From the NCBI RefSeq assembly GCF_032595075.1, contig NZ_CP118735.1, positions 1,578,001 through 1,642,000 of the forward strand: a stretch of 64,000 nt of DNA. The letters are read 5' to 3'. The stretch is from Streptococcus sp. 29887. GTDB lineage: Bacteria > Bacillota > Bacilli > Lactobacillales > Streptococcaceae. Each line of letters starts with the position of its first letter. Within the stretch, counting starts at the first letter, position 1. The notes under the pieces were generated by a model. It was not told where the DNA came from, ran no database searches, and saw only the letters and a list, made by a program, of their open reading frames with translations. Below are positions 18,655-28,875 of the stretch, piece by piece. The position numbers and the translations under genes are program-made.

Positions 18655-19284
18655 TTATTTTGTACCGAACAAACGGTCCCCAGCATCGCCAAGACCTGGA
18701 ACGATATAGCCTTTTTCATTGAGTTTTTCATCCAAAGCCGCAGTGTAGATGTCGATATCTGGGTGAGCTTCTTGAAGAGCTTTGACACCTTCTGGCGCTG
18801 AAACAAGGGCGACAAATTTGATATTTGAAGCGCCACGCTTTTTCAAGGATTCAACAGCCAGAATTGCTGAACCGCCAGTCGCAAGCATTGGATCAACTAC
18901 AAAAATATGGCGTTGGTCAATGTCTTCTGGCAATTTCACAAGGTATTCAACTGGTTGAAGGGTTTCTTCATCACGGTACATACCGATATGCCCAACCTTT
19001 GCAGCTGGTACAAGGCTAAGCAAACCATCGACCATCCCAACACCTGCACGAAGGATTGGTACAATGGCCAATTTCTTACCAGCAATTTGCTTTTGAACCG
19101 TCTTAGTAATTGGTGTTTCAATTTCCACATCTTCTAGTGGTAAGTCACGCAAAACTTCGTAACCCATAAGCATGGCAATCTCATTTACCAACTCACGAAA
19201 ATCCTTTGTTGAAGTCGATGTACGACGAAGGATTGACAACTTATGCTGAATGAGCGGGTGTGAAATGACTTGGAATTTCCCCAT
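18655..19284 (-). CDS. upp: Uracil phosphoribosyltransferase
   Basis: Upp converts uracil and PRPP to UMP for pyrimidine salvage. The 209 residues include the PRPP-binding loop [12 protein letters not shown] near residue 130 and the C-terminal uracil-binding [13 protein letters not shown]. The length is normal. It has its own terminator, and clpP downstream has a separate promoter. Confidence 0.97.
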   Translation of the reverse strand: MGKFQVISHPLIQHKLSILRRTSTSTKDFRELVNEIAMLMGYEVLRDLPLEDVEIETPITKTVQKQIAGKKLAIVPILRAGVGMVDGLLSLVPAAKVGHIGMYRDEETLQPVEYLVKLPEDIDQRHIFVVDPMLATGGSAILAVESLKKRGASNIKFVALVSAPEGVKALQEAHPDIDIYTAALDEKLNEKGYIVPGLGDAGDRLFGTK

Positions 19285-19366
19285 GATGATAAAACCTCTC
19301 TTTTTTGTTTTTTCTATTTTACCAAAAAATTCGGAAAAATGCTTGAAAGAAGAAAAGAAGTACCAC

Positions 19367-20983
19367 TTATTTTTTGAAAACGATGGCTTCGTAAGGTCTC
19401 AATACGGACTTATCAAAAATTACTTTATTATCGTAATTATGCATAAACAAGGAATAGTCCTTAAGTGATAACTCGTACGCTTGCTCTTTACTTGTGAAAT
19501 TGACTAAAATAATGAAATCATCCTTTTCATCATATTTACGATAAGCCATTACCAAGTCGTTCCCTGTCTCAATCACTTCATATTTTCCTTCAGACATACA
19601 AGGATATTCTTTTCGAAGAGCGATTAATTTTTGATAGGTATAGAAAAGCGATTGTTTGTCTGCAAGTGCTTTTTCAACGTTGATGTCTTTGACTGTATCT
19701 CCTAAAGCCAGCCAGGCTTGACCTGTACTGAAGCCTGCTCCTTCTGCTCCTGTCCATTGCATTGGACGGCGAGCATTATCACGACCTTTGGCATTTATAG
19801 AAGTAATCAATTCCTCCTTGGTAAAGCCATTTTCAATTCGTTCCGCATACATGCGACATGTTTCAATATCGTCCGCTTGGCTAATATCCGTAATCGGTGT
19901 ATTAATCATACCAATTTCCTCACCTTGGTAGATATAAGGTGTCCCTGACATAAAATGTAGATAGATAGCCAACATTTTTCCGCTTAACTCACGAAATGCA
20001 GGTCGATCATCACCGAAGCGAGAAATGGCACGAGGTAAATCATGATTATTCCAGAAAAGCGAGTTCCAGCCTTTACCAACCAGTTCAGTCTGCCATTTGG
20101 ATAGAACCTTATGCAAACGTGCTGGATCAAGCGGTGCCAAATCCCACTTTTCTTTCCCTTCCTGCTGATCAAGTCCGACATGTTCAAATTGGAAAATCAT
20201 CGAAAATTCTTTTCGATCAGGATGCGAATATAACTGAGCATTTTCTGGATTGGCACTCCAGGTTTCCCCAACAGTCACTAAGTCGTATGCACCAAAGGTT
20301 TTCTCATTTAATTCCTGAATAAGAGGATGGAGAGTCGGTCCATCGGCTGTAATTAATTTTTCCGGTTCTTTTCCAATCAAATCAATCACATCTAGCCTGA
20401 AACCGCCAACACCTTTTTCAATCCAAAAATTGATCATATCCCAGATTTCTTGTTTCAGAGCAGGATTTTTCCAGTTCAGATCTGGTTGCTTAACAGAGAA
20501 TTGGTGGAGGTAGTATTTGTTCAAATCTGGAACATATTCCCAAGCAGAGCCTGAGAAGGTCGAGCGTAATTCATTCGGTTCATCGGCCCAAACATAATAA
20601 TCATAATAGGGATTATCTGGTCCTTTGAGGGCTTCTTGAAACCAAAAATGTTCATCCGAGGTATGATTGAGCACCAAATCCATGATTATTTTGATATTGC
20701 GCTTATGACCTTCTACAATCAGCTCTTCCATATCTTCCATGGTCCCAAATTCTGGAGCAATTCCTTGGTAGTCACTGATGTCGTAACCATTGTCATCCAT
20801 GGGGGACTGATAAACAGGACTGATCCAAATTGCATCAATACCTAGTTCGTAAAGATAATCTAATCGGCTGATAATCCCTCGTATATCCCCTACTCCATCT
20901 CCATTTGAATCTTGAAAACTACGAGGATAAATTTGGTAAATGACGGACTTCTTCCACCAATCTGTTTTTTGTATTTCTGACAT
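19367..20983 (-). CDS. dexB: Glucan 1,6-alpha-glucosidase / oligo-1,6-glucosidase (GH13)
   Basis: A 538-residue GH13 enzyme hydrolysing alpha-1,6-linked isomalto-oligosaccharides or the products of dextran breakdown. The N-terminus [29 protein letters not shown] is typical. The catalytic residues lie in [11 protein letters not shown] (nucleophile), VTVGETWS (acid/base) and FWNNHDLPR. There is no signal peptide, so it acts in the cytoplasm on imported sugars. It is the last gene of the msm cluster and follows gtfA after a terminator-like hairpin. Confidence 0.93.
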   Translation of the reverse strand: MSEIQKTDWWKKSVIYQIYPRSFQDSNGDGVGDIRGIISRLDYLYELGIDAIWISPVYQSPMDDNGYDISDYQGIAPEFGTMEDMEELIVEGHKRNIKIIMDLVLNHTSDEHFWFQEALKGPDNPYYDYYVWADEPNELRSTFSGSAWEYVPDLNKYYLHQFSVKQPDLNWKNPALKQEIWDMINFWIEKGVGGFRLDVIDLIGKEPEKLITADGPTLHPLIQELNEKTFGAYDLVTVGETWSANPENAQLYSHPDRKEFSMIFQFEHVGLDQQEGKEKWDLAPLDPARLHKVLSKWQTELVGKGWNSLFWNNHDLPRAISRFGDDRPAFRELSGKMLAIYLHFMSGTPYIYQGEEIGMINTPITDISQADDIETCRMYAERIENGFTKEELITSINAKGRDNARRPMQWTGAEGAGFSTGQAWLALGDTVKDINVEKALADKQSLFYTYQKLIALRKEYPCMSEGKYEVIETGNDLVMAYRKYDEKDDFIILVNFTSKEQAYELSLKDYSLFMHNYDNKVIFDKSVLRPYEAIVFKK

Positions 20984-21020
20984 TTGATCGACCCTTTCTG
21001 TACAATCTTATTTACGTAAG

Positions 21021-21046
21021 AAAAAGGGGAACTCCCCCTCTTTCTA
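21021..21046 (-). terminator. Terminator or attenuator between gtfA and dexB
   Basis: On the minus strand AAAGAGGGGGA/CCCC-TTTTT forms a stem with T tail about ten bases after the gtfA stop. Partial readthrough would lower dexB expression. Confidence 0.7.
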
Positions 21047-21056
21047 TATAATCATA

Positions 21057-22505
21057 TTATAACTCAATTGTGGTCATTTTGCCCTCTTCTATTTCAACAA
21101 TTTCAAAGGATTTTTCTTTTAGGTTAGCTGTTAGACGGGCAGATACTCCTGCATCTTGATTATTCCATAAAATTTCCAATGTATTTTCATTAATCATTTT
21201 AACCGAAAACTCTCCATCAAAAGCCGGACTTGTATTGCGGAATTTAAGGAGTTTGAACAAGGATTGTACAACTGGCCGTTGCACTTCCTGCTCAATTTCT
21301 TCCAACTCATAGTAATGGCGATTGATATTGCGGCCTTCCTTGCTTGATTCCAAAAGTTCAATATCATTTTCGCCTGCTAGCAAACCAACATAGTAAATTT
21401 GTGGAATACCTGGTGCAAAACATTGGAGAACACGCGCTAATAGGTAAGCTTGATCGTTATTGCCGAGGGCAGAATAATAAGTACAGTTAATCTGATAAAT
21501 ATCCAAATTATTGTAAGCTTCAGTGCTATAAATTTTCTTGACATTGGCACCTTGTGCATACAAGGCTTCACGCGTTTCCTCTGTCTCCTCATCCGTCAGC
21601 AAATCCTTAACATCTACAACACCGATTCCATCATGTGTATCTAGGGTTGTAAATTGCTTGCGAGGGCAAATCTCCATCCAGTGAACCAGGCGATTGACAT
21701 GACCGGAATACAAAGCGTGGAGAACCAGCATTGGCAAGGCAAAGTCATAAACATAATAATCCTGTTCCGCAATTTTTTGCTGAATGGTGTAGTGTTCATG
21801 AATTTCAGGCAAGATTTCCACATCTTTTGGAGCCAATAACTGACGTGGAAAATGGAGCATTTCCCAAATATCAGGCTCCACAAAGAAACAGTTGGTTCCT
21901 ATTTTTTTATTGGCATAAGCAAAGGCGTCCAAACGAATGATCGAAGCACCATGCTCTGCCAACTGTTCCAAATTTTCTTGGATGAACCGGCGTGTTGTCT
22001 CTGTAGTCACATCCAGGTCAATCTGCTGTTCATCAAAGGTACACCATACCTTCTCCTCGCTACCATCAGCAAATGTTGCAATTCGATATGGAGCACGAGG
22101 TTTACGCTTATAGATCAAATCAACATCTTCTTGCGTTGGCTCACCATTTGGCCAAAAGTTTTTATAGCGAATAAACAAATCTGCATAAGCTGATTCATCT
22201 TTCTTTTCAAGAAAATCAAGGAAATAAGGAGATTTTGCAGAAATATGATTGATCATAAAATCGAACATCAGATAGTAGTCCTTGCTCAATGCTTCAATAT
22301 CTGACCAATCTCCAAATGCAGGGTCCACCTTTGTATAATCCATTGGTGCAAACCCACGGTCACCTGATGATGGGAAGAATGGTAGAATGTGAATACCTCC
22401 CACAACATCCTTTAAAGGCCCCTCAAGAACTTTTTTCAAATCCTTGAGATTCTTGCCCAAACTGTCTGAGTAAGTAATCAACATAGCTTGGTTTTTAATT
22501 TTCAT
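21057..22505 (-). CDS. gtfA: Sucrose phosphorylase GtfA
   Basis: GtfA cleaves sucrose with phosphate to glucose-1-phosphate and fructose in the cytoplasm. The 482 residues match the family length. It is a GH13 subfamily 18 enzyme with [13 protein letters not shown] holding the nucleophile Asp and ILPEIHEHY the acid/base Glu. The start at 22505 is chosen because AAAGGAG lies seven bases upstream; a 20-residue upstream extension has no such site. In S. mutans the same gene lies in the msm operon. Confidence 0.93.
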   Translation of the reverse strand: MKIKNQAMLITYSDSLGKNLKDLKKVLEGPLKDVVGGIHILPFFPSSGDRGFAPMDYTKVDPAFGDWSDIEALSKDYYLMFDFMINHISAKSPYFLDFLEKKDESAYADLFIRYKNFWPNGEPTQEDVDLIYKRKPRAPYRIATFADGSEEKVWCTFDEQQIDLDVTTETTRRFIQENLEQLAEHGASIIRLDAFAYANKKIGTNCFFVEPDIWEMLHFPRQLLAPKDVEILPEIHEHYTIQQKIAEQDYYVYDFALPMLVLHALYSGHVNRLVHWMEICPRKQFTTLDTHDGIGVVDVKDLLTDEETEETREALYAQGANVKKIYSTEAYNNLDIYQINCTYYSALGNNDQAYLLARVLQCFAPGIPQIYYVGLLAGENDIELLESSKEGRNINRHYYELEEIEQEVQRPVVQSLFKLLKFRNTSPAFDGEFSVKMINENTLEILWNNQDAGVSARLTANLKEKSFEIVEIEEGKMTTIEL

Positions 22506-22544
22506 AGATATTCTCCTTTGTAAGCCTTTTCTTTTTTGTTTTTT

Positions 22545-22571
22545 AGAAAAGGTTGAACGAGTCAACCTTTG
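22545..22571 (-). terminator. Intercistronic hairpin between msmG and gtfA
   Basis: On the minus strand AAAGGTTGA/TTCAACCTTTT with a CTCG loop lies directly after the msmG stop and is followed by a T-poor stretch, so readthrough is expected. Confidence 0.6.
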
Positions 22572-22574
22572 TAA

Positions 22575-23405
22575 TTATTTGACAGAACCACTTGTCATAC
22601 CTGAAATAATATGTTTCTGGAAGACAAGGTATACCAATAAGATTGGGATAATTCCCACCACATAGGATGCAAATGATGGACCATAGTCACTAAAATACAT
22701 ACCTTGGTAATTGTATTGGAAAAGAGGTAAAGTCCACATGCTTTGATCACGGTTCAATACTAGTAAAGGCAAGAGGAAATCGTTCCAGACCCAGAGGGCA
22801 TTGATAATCAAAACGGTTGCGTGCATGGGCTTCATGAGCGGGAAAATAATTTTCCAGTACATAGTAAATTTATCACAGCCATCAATAGCTGCCGCCTCAT
22901 CCATTTCTTCAGGAACAATGGTCTTAATATAGCCGACATAGAGGAAGAGGGCCTGAGGAACTGCATAGGTCAAATATAGAATAATCAAACCGACAATATT
23001 GTTCAAACCAAGGCTTGACATTAATTTGGTCATTGGGAGCATGATCACTTGGAAAGGTACAAAAATCCCAATAATCAAGAAAAAGTAGATAAAGTTAAAC
23101 ACTGTCTGGCGTTTCATTTGACGGGCTACGGCGAAAGCTGCCATTGGAATAACAAGTAGAATCAAGCCAACTGCTACAATCGTAATCAAGGCAGAATTGC
23201 CAAAATATTGTACAATCCCGTCATTAAACAAGCGTTCGTAGTTATTTAAGGTGAAATTTTCAGGAAGACCAAAGAAATTGCTCGTGATTTCCTTGGTTGG
23301 TTTGAACGAACTTATAATCGTCACAAGTAGCGGAATAAACATAAAGAGAATACCGCTGAAGAGCACGAGATAAACCCACCAATTTTTCTGTTTTTGAGTA
23401 TTCAT
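22575..23405 (-). CDS. msmG: Multiple-sugar ABC transporter permease MsmG
   Basis: A 276-residue permease with six membrane segments and the inner-membrane EAA loop (EEMDEAAAIDGCDKFTMYWKIIFPLMKP). It forms the sugar import channel with MsmF. The ATG at 23405 follows AGGAGG; the reading upstream of it runs into msmF and lacks a ribosome site. Confidence 0.93.
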   Translation of the reverse strand: MNTQKQKNWWVYLVLFSGILFMFIPLLVTIISSFKPTKEITSNFFGLPENFTLNNYERLFNDGIVQYFGNSALITIVAVGLILLVIPMAAFAVARQMKRQTVFNFIYFFLIIGIFVPFQVIMLPMTKLMSSLGLNNIVGLIILYLTYAVPQALFLYVGYIKTIVPEEMDEAAAIDGCDKFTMYWKIIFPLMKPMHATVLIINALWVWNDFLLPLLVLNRDQSMWTLPLFQYNYQGMYFSDYGPSFASYVVGIIPILLVYLVFQKHIISGMTSGSVK

Positions 23406-23415
23406 GTCTGTCCTC

Positions 23416-24291
23416 CTAAATTTCAAATTTCTTCGAAATTCTCATCTGAATCAATGAGATGACAATAATGAAGATGAAGAGTACTACAGCCAAAGCATTG
23501 GCATAAGAGAATTTATTGTCTACAAAGGCATAGTTGTAAACGAGTAAACCCAAGGATTCTGTTTTGCCATCTGGGCCACCACTTGTCAGTGCAAAGATAA
23601 GGTCGAATGCTGTCAAACCTGACTTCATTGCCAAGATGAAAACCATACTGATAGATGGTAATAAGAAAGGAAGTTCAATATTGAAGAATTGTTGAGAGCG
23701 TGTTGCACCATCAATCGCTGCTGCTTCTTTCACATCTTCTGGAATACTCTGTAAACCTGATAAGAAAATGATAACTGGCATAGCCAAACCTTGCCAGAGA
23801 GCCACAAAAATCACTGCTGGAATAACAGTATTCTCCTGTACCAACAAGTTTTCCATCAACCAATCTATATGTAGAATCTCACCAATTTGTGTGAAACCAT
23901 AGTTGAACAATTGGACAAAAATCAAGCCTAAAGTAACGGTTGAAAGAACTGCAGGGAAGAAATACCAGGTTCTAAAGAAACCAACCGCCTTTATCTTACG
24001 ATTAAGTAAGGTAGCCAACCAGATTCCGATAACTATTTCTCCAATGACCAAACCAATGGTGAAGATAATGGTAAAAGTCATAGACGTATAAAAATCAGGA
24101 TTCTTCAAGATATCTAGATAGTTTTGAACGCCAATCAAGCTGAAATCTGATGTCAATCCATTCCAATCTGTTAAGCTATAATAGATACCCGTAAATAAGG
24201 GATAGAAGAAAAAGATTAATTGTAAACCAATTGGTATGGCAACAAATAGATAGGGCCAATATTTGGCAATAAAACCTTTTTGATTCATCAT
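23416..24291 (-). CDS. msmF: Multiple-sugar ABC transporter permease MsmF
   Basis: A 291-residue permease with six membrane segments and the EAA loop EDVKEAAAIDGATRSQQFFNIELPFL. It partners MsmG. Two consecutive ATG codons follow AAAGGAG, and either may be used. A long hairpin separates it from msmE, as expected when the binding protein is needed in excess. Confidence 0.92.
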   Translation of the reverse strand: MMNQKGFIAKYWPYLFVAIPIGLQLIFFFYPLFTGIYYSLTDWNGLTSDFSLIGVQNYLDILKNPDFYTSMTFTIIFTIGLVIGEIVIGIWLATLLNRKIKAVGFFRTWYFFPAVLSTVTLGLIFVQLFNYGFTQIGEILHIDWLMENLLVQENTVIPAVIFVALWQGLAMPVIIFLSGLQSIPEDVKEAAAIDGATRSQQFFNIELPFLLPSISMVFILAMKSGLTAFDLIFALTSGGPDGKTESLGLLVYNYAFVDNKFSYANALAVVLFIFIIVISLIQMRISKKFEI

Positions 24292-24311
24292 GGTACTCCT
24301 TTTTTCTAAAA

Positions 24312-24379
24312 TATAGTTGCTTAGGGTCAGTTTGAATGGAGTAGTTAGGGGATTTTCAAACCAACCCTAAGCAACTATA
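24312..24379 (-). other. Long intercistronic stem-loop between msmE and msmF
   Basis: A perfect 16-bp inverted repeat (24312-24327 with 24364-24379) extends after a two-base internal loop by seven more pairs, leaving an 18-base loop. A shorter hairpin with GGGCTAG/CTAGCTC arms lies between it and the msmE stop. There is no long T tract, so it is more likely an mRNA processing or stability element than a terminator. Confidence 0.75.
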
Positions 24380-24423
24380 AAGAAGAGCTAGGCTAATCTA
24401 GCCCTCCTTATAGTTTTCTTGTC

Positions 24424-25662
24424 TTATTTTTTCATCGGATCAAAGAAAGCATTCAATTTCTTCACAAGTTCGCCTGAATTTGGATTTTTCACAGCTTCTA
24501 CTGTAATATTCCAGAACTCTTCTTCTGATTCCCATTCAGATTGCAACCAAACTACATGTTTGTCAGTGAAGGCGTATTGCGTCACTCCAGCAGTTTCTTC
24601 AAACTTACCTTCTGTATCTACACCTTCAACTGAAGTTGGTGAGCCATCTACATCATAGTATTTTTGCATCACTTCTGGACGAGAGAGGTATTCTAGGAAT
24701 TTTTTAGACTCTTCTGGGTGCTCTGTATCTGATGAAATAGATAGAGCAAGGTCAGCTGCACCGATGGTATAGTCGCCACCTTCTTTATCACCAGGGAATG
24801 TAAACATACCATATTCAAATTCTGGTTCTTGTTGGTTTACAGCTGTAGCTGCCCATGTACCTTGTGGAAGCATGAGAGCATCGCCTGCTGCAAAGGCTGC
24901 CACAGCATCTGCATAGAGCGCGCCTGTTGCTCCTTTTTGTCCATTGTCTGTCAACAGTTGTAAGCGTTCTAGAACTGCTTTTGTAGTCGCATCATCTTGA
25001 ATTGCGCCTTTGGCACTACGGATTAGAATATCTTCTGCGCCATCAAATCCACCTGCAACAGTTACCCATGCCAACTGATGGTAACCGTTCAAGGACCAAG
25101 CATCATTCAAAGAAAGGGCAAACGGTGCTGCACTGCCATCAGTCTTGATTTTGTCTACCAAAGCTACAAATTCTGCATAGGTAGTTGGAACTTCGAGACC
25201 CAGTTCTTTGAATTTGTCTTTGTTATAGTAGATACCATAGGCATTAGCTGTCAATGGAAGAGTATAGTTTTTCTCGTTAACAAGATAAGGTGTTACAGCA
25301 CCATCTTTTAGATGACTGAGACCTGCATCATCACCAATTTCTAGGAAACGACCATCCGCTGCATATGCTTTGAAGTCCGCATTTTGTGGATAAATGTTAA
25401 TCACATCTGGCGCTTCATTGTTGGCCATACGGGTTTTCAAAACAGTTCCTGCATCTGGTACATTTGAAAATTTAACATCAATCGTAGGATTTTCTTTTTC
25501 AAATTCATCAATAATTTCCTGTAGAGTTGCTTGCATTTCTGGTTTTTGTGAGAAATATTCAATCTCAACCTTATCACTACCACTACTTGCGTTCCCACAA
25601 GCTACCAAGAAGCTTGCAAAGGCACAAACTGACGCACATTTTAAAAATGTTTTCATTTTCAT
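24424..25662 (-). CDS. msmE: Multiple-sugar-binding lipoprotein MsmE
   Basis: A 412-residue solute-binding lipoprotein with lipobox LVAC near residue 22. The extracellular domain has the family-1 binding-protein features (EIEYFSQKPEMQATLQEIIDEFEKENPTIDVKF, MLPQGTWAATAV). With MsmF and MsmG it imports raffinose, melibiose or isomalto-oligosaccharides in relatives. The start follows AGGAGG by eight bases. It sits directly behind aga. Confidence 0.93.
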   Translation of the reverse strand: MKMKTFLKCASVCAFASFLVACGNASSGSDKVEIEYFSQKPEMQATLQEIIDEFEKENPTIDVKFSNVPDAGTVLKTRMANNEAPDVINIYPQNADFKAYAADGRFLEIGDDAGLSHLKDGAVTPYLVNEKNYTLPLTANAYGIYYNKDKFKELGLEVPTTYAEFVALVDKIKTDGSAAPFALSLNDAWSLNGYHQLAWVTVAGGFDGAEDILIRSAKGAIQDDATTKAVLERLQLLTDNGQKGATGALYADAVAAFAAGDALMLPQGTWAATAVNQQEPEFEYGMFTFPGDKEGGDYTIGAADLALSISSDTEHPEESKKFLEYLSRPEVMQKYYDVDGSPTSVEGVDTEGKFEETAGVTQYAFTDKHVVWLQSEWESEEEFWNITVEAVKNPNSGELVKKLNAFFDPMKK

Positions 25663-25674
25663 TATAAAATCCTC

Positions 25675-27843
25675 CTAGATTTTGTTAAAAATATATTGTA
25701 CACTAAAATAATCTTTTTGAACATGTGGCATTGTGAGACCAATGTTCATTAACTCATCCCCGTAGAATGTTTCCCCTAATTGAGGGCATTCATACAAGGC
25801 ATCTGGGTCAAGTCCTTTTAATTGAACTTGTAAAAGCGGAGCTTCTGATTGAGCCAGTATCTTAACAAATGTAAATACTGCTTGACTTTTATCTTTGTTC
25901 ACATAGTTTGTAGCCCATGTATTGCTTGTTTTTTTCAAGCGATAAAGCAAGCCTTCTTGAATTGTTGAACGGATAGACTTGTATGTTTGAACTTGCTGAC
26001 GAATCTCCTCTAGTTCTTCCTGATCAAGCTTTGTCACATCCAACTCATATCCAAAAGCTCCTCCCATCATGGCCACATTCCCACGTGTGGCAAGCGGGGT
26101 AATTCGACCGACTTGGTGGTTTGGAACAGCCGACACGTGTGCTCCCATAGAAGAGGCAGGTAAAATCAAACTCGTTCCTTCTTGGATAGAAAGTCGACCA
26201 ATCGCATCTGTATTATCACTAGCCCAAGCCTGTGGCATATAGTAGAGCAACCCGAGATCATTTCGACCACCGCCACCAGCACAGGATTCAAATAAGATGT
26301 CTGGAAAACGCTTGGTTATAGTATCCAGCACTTGATAGAGGCCTAAGATATAGCGATGATGAAATTCAAATCGTTGATGATTTGCATAAACAGGTGACAT
26401 ACTTGTGATATTACGATTCATATCCCATTTTACATAATTAATTGGAGCTGATTCCAATATGCTTGAGACCGAATCAATAATATAATCACAAACTTCTGAC
26501 TTAGTTAAATCCAAGACCAGTTGCTCACGACTGTAAATTGGTTGTCTTCCGTCAATTTGAATGGCCCAGTCTGGATGTTCCCTATACAGATCACTATCAA
26601 TTGAAATCATTTCCGGTTCAAACCACAGACCAAATTCCATACCAAGTTGGTTGATTCTATCTGCCAGACCATTTAAGCCATTTGGCAATTTCTCCAAATT
26701 GACTTTCCAATCGCCTAATGAACTCTCATCATTATTTCGTTTGCCAAACCAGCCATCATCCAGTACAAAAAGCTCAACTCCTACTTGGCTAGCCGTTTTA
26801 GCCAGTTCTACAATCTTATCTTCAGTAAAGTCAAAATATGTTCCTTCCCAGTTGTTAATGAGAATTGGTCGTTCTTGATGACTAAACTTCGGAGTTACAA
26901 TATGATTTTTTATGAACTCATGACTGTCTTGTGTCATACCAGTTAAGCCTTTATCAGTGAATGATAAGAGGACTTCAGGTGTCTGGAAACTAGAATTATT
27001 GCTTAACTCCCAACTAAATTGTTCATCATTTAGTCCCATACCCCAACGACATGTCTCTAGTGATGTTACCTCAACAAATCCAGCGAAATTTCCACTATAA
27101 ACCAATTGAGCAACATAGACATGACCACTATCTTCGGTTGCTGCTGGATCAGCCAACGCTAAGAATGGTGTTTTTGAATGACTTGAGGCTCCACGAATAC
27201 TTCCAATGGAAAATTTTCCTTTGGTTAATGGTGTTTGTGTCCACTCTTTCTCGTAACCATAGCGTCCAGCTAAGCTATGGACTGTAAAATCTTTATGTGG
27301 AAAATCGAGGGTAAAAGACAAAGCCTTTTCGATTTTTGTAGCATACCGACCAGTTTGAATGTTCGCAGAACGACTGAGGTAATTTGAATTCTCAAAAATA
27401 CTATATTGCAAGGTTATGGTGATATCAGTCAACTGATCATATAGATCAATCTCCAAACTCTCCACATCTTTTTCACTGCCAAAACTTGATGGAAGACCTT
27501 CTAGTATCGGTTTCCCTCTTTGAATGCGGTGTCCCTTGTACTTTAAATCCAAGGCCACACCAAATTCATTTCTCAATTCAAGGGCTGCTGTTCGAAAATC
27601 ACCTAAGCCATTACTAGAATATTCCTGTTGTAAGGTATCCAAGGAGTAGGTTCTATTTCCAGAAATCGGACTGGGTGAAAAAGAACGATCTAGATATGTG
27701 ATTTTGTTTCCCGGACTAAAATGTTTAACCTTTTTTCCGAAATATCTATGAACCACATCCCCTGTTTCCAAGATTTGAATAATGTATGAAAACTCTCTCG
27801 TTTGTAGGTGGAACAGGTTATTTTCTTCTAAATATTGAATCAT
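25675..27843 (-). CDS. aga: Alpha-galactosidase (GH36)
   Basis: A 722-residue cytoplasmic GH36 enzyme that removes galactose from melibiose and raffinose. The nucleophile Asp is in NYVKWDMNRNI and the acid/base region in LFESCAGGGGRNDLG. The ATG at 27843 is chosen because AGGAGG lies seven bases before it; a GTG two codons upstream is only one base from that site. It is the first gene of the aga-msmEFG-gtfA-dexB cluster, transcribed divergently from msmR, with a cre site between them. Confidence 0.94.
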   Translation of the reverse strand: MIQYLEENNLFHLQTREFSYIIQILETGDVVHRYFGKKVKHFSPGNKITYLDRSFSPSPISGNRTYSLDTLQQEYSSNGLGDFRTAALELRNEFGVALDLKYKGHRIQRGKPILEGLPSSFGSEKDVESLEIDLYDQLTDITITLQYSIFENSNYLSRSANIQTGRYATKIEKALSFTLDFPHKDFTVHSLAGRYGYEKEWTQTPLTKGKFSIGSIRGASSHSKTPFLALADPAATEDSGHVYVAQLVYSGNFAGFVEVTSLETCRWGMGLNDEQFSWELSNNSSFQTPEVLLSFTDKGLTGMTQDSHEFIKNHIVTPKFSHQERPILINNWEGTYFDFTEDKIVELAKTASQVGVELFVLDDGWFGKRNNDESSLGDWKVNLEKLPNGLNGLADRINQLGMEFGLWFEPEMISIDSDLYREHPDWAIQIDGRQPIYSREQLVLDLTKSEVCDYIIDSVSSILESAPINYVKWDMNRNITSMSPVYANHQRFEFHHRYILGLYQVLDTITKRFPDILFESCAGGGGRNDLGLLYYMPQAWASDNTDAIGRLSIQEGTSLILPASSMGAHVSAVPNHQVGRITPLATRGNVAMMGGAFGYELDVTKLDQEELEEIRQQVQTYKSIRSTIQEGLLYRLKKTSNTWATNYVNKDKSQAVFTFVKILAQSEAPLLQVQLKGLDPDALYECPQLGETFYGDELMNIGLTMPHVQKDYFSVQYIFNKI

Positions 27844-27884
27844 GTTCACGCCTCCTATCTCTTTTATATGTTTTATTCTACAAA

Positions 27885-27899
27885 ATGTAAGCGCTTAAA
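27885..27899. promoter_or_regulatory. CcpA cre site between aga and msmR
   Basis: ATGTAAGCGCTTAAA matches the cre consensus WTGNAANCGNWNNCW at all fixed positions except one. It lies in the 117-base divergent promoter region, predicting glucose repression of the sugar cluster. Confidence 0.7.
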
Positions 27900-27960
27900 T
27901 AAATGGTTTTTTGTTATTAGGATATGGTATAATGTTTCCTAACAGGAGATGAAAACGAAC

Positions 27961-28809
27961 ATGAACATTTTGAATATCTATAATGAATTAGACAGTCATC
28001 ATTTTGATTTGAATGTTGATCACTATGGTGCCGAACAGTGCGACAAGAACTACTCCTTTGGACCGACTATTCGAAATAACTATGTGCTTCATTTTATCAC
28101 GAATGGCAAAGGGAAGATTATAATCAATGGTGAAACAACTGAATTAGCAGCAGGGGATATTTTTATACTTCCAAAAAATCAATCTATTTTTTACCAAGCA
28201 GATGGATTTGATCCATGGACTTATACTTGGGTCGGTTTCAGTGGCTCTCGTGCTGAAAACATTCTTACTCAGACTCAACTTCTAGAAAAGTGTTATCTAC
28301 ATTCCCATCTCGACTCTCCGATCTTAAATAAGATGATTGATATCAATCATACTAAGAATCAGACACACCCAATGATTACTGAGCTTATTCTCATCGGTCA
28401 TTTGAATCAATTGCTTGCAGCCTTAGTACAAGAGTTTCCAAACGAGTCATTGAAAGAATCCTCTACTCTCGCCAAGAATTACGTCCATCATGCTATTAAA
28501 ATCATTCACTCTCAGTACAATAGCCCAATCAAAGTTTCTGAAATTGCTCATCAACTTGCGTTGAGTCGCAGCTACTTGTATAAAATTTTTAAGCAGGAAA
28601 CAGGATACTCTATCAAAGATTATATTGTCCAAGTCAAGATGAACCACGCTTGTCAACTACTTGCTAACCCCGATCTAAGTATCACAGAAATTGCGAATTC
28701 GGTTGGATATTTTGATCCACTTGCCTTTAGCAATGCATTTAAAAACCAATATCATATGAGTCCTAGTGATTATCGGAAATTCAATCTCACTCAGTATGCA
28801 AAACAATAG
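27961..28809 (+). CDS. msmR: AraC family regulator of the msm operon
   Basis: A 282-residue regulator with an N-terminal AraC-type cupin sensor (DNYVLHFITNGKGKIIINGETTELAAGDIFILPKNQ) and two C-terminal helix-turn-helix motifs (IKVSEIAHQLALSRSYLYKIFKQETG and LSITEIANSVGYFDPLAFSNAFKNQY). In S. mutans MsmR activates the msm genes. An earlier ATG at 27949 overlaps the AGGAG ribosome site, so the ATG at 27961 is preferred. An extended -10 (TGGTATAAT) lies upstream. Its terminator has been split by an insertion sequence. Confidence 0.9.
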   Translation: MNILNIYNELDSHHFDLNVDHYGAEQCDKNYSFGPTIRNNYVLHFITNGKGKIIINGETTELAAGDIFILPKNQSIFYQADGFDPWTYTWVGFSGSRAENILTQTQLLEKCYLHSHLDSPILNKMIDINHTKNQTHPMITELILIGHLNQLLAALVQEFPNESLKESSTLAKNYVHHAIKIIHSQYNSPIKVSEIAHQLALSRSYLYKIFKQETGYSIKDYIVQVKMNHACQLLANPDLSITEIANSVGYFDPLAFSNAFKNQYHMSPSDYRKFNLTQYAKQ

Positions 28810-28825
28810 ATTCCCTTATGAAAAT

Positions 28826-28845
28826 AAAAGGATGTCTGATTTGAA
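28826..28845. terminator. Left arm of terminator interrupted by the IS3-family element
   Basis: AAAAGGATGTCTGAT here pairs with ATCAGAACATCCTTTT at 30279-30294 on the far side of the IS. Joined, they form a 15-pair bidirectional terminator with a short loop between msmR and the malY-like gene. Confidence 0.75.
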
Positions 28846-28875
28846 TGAACTGACCCCAAAAAGTTGGACAAATAA

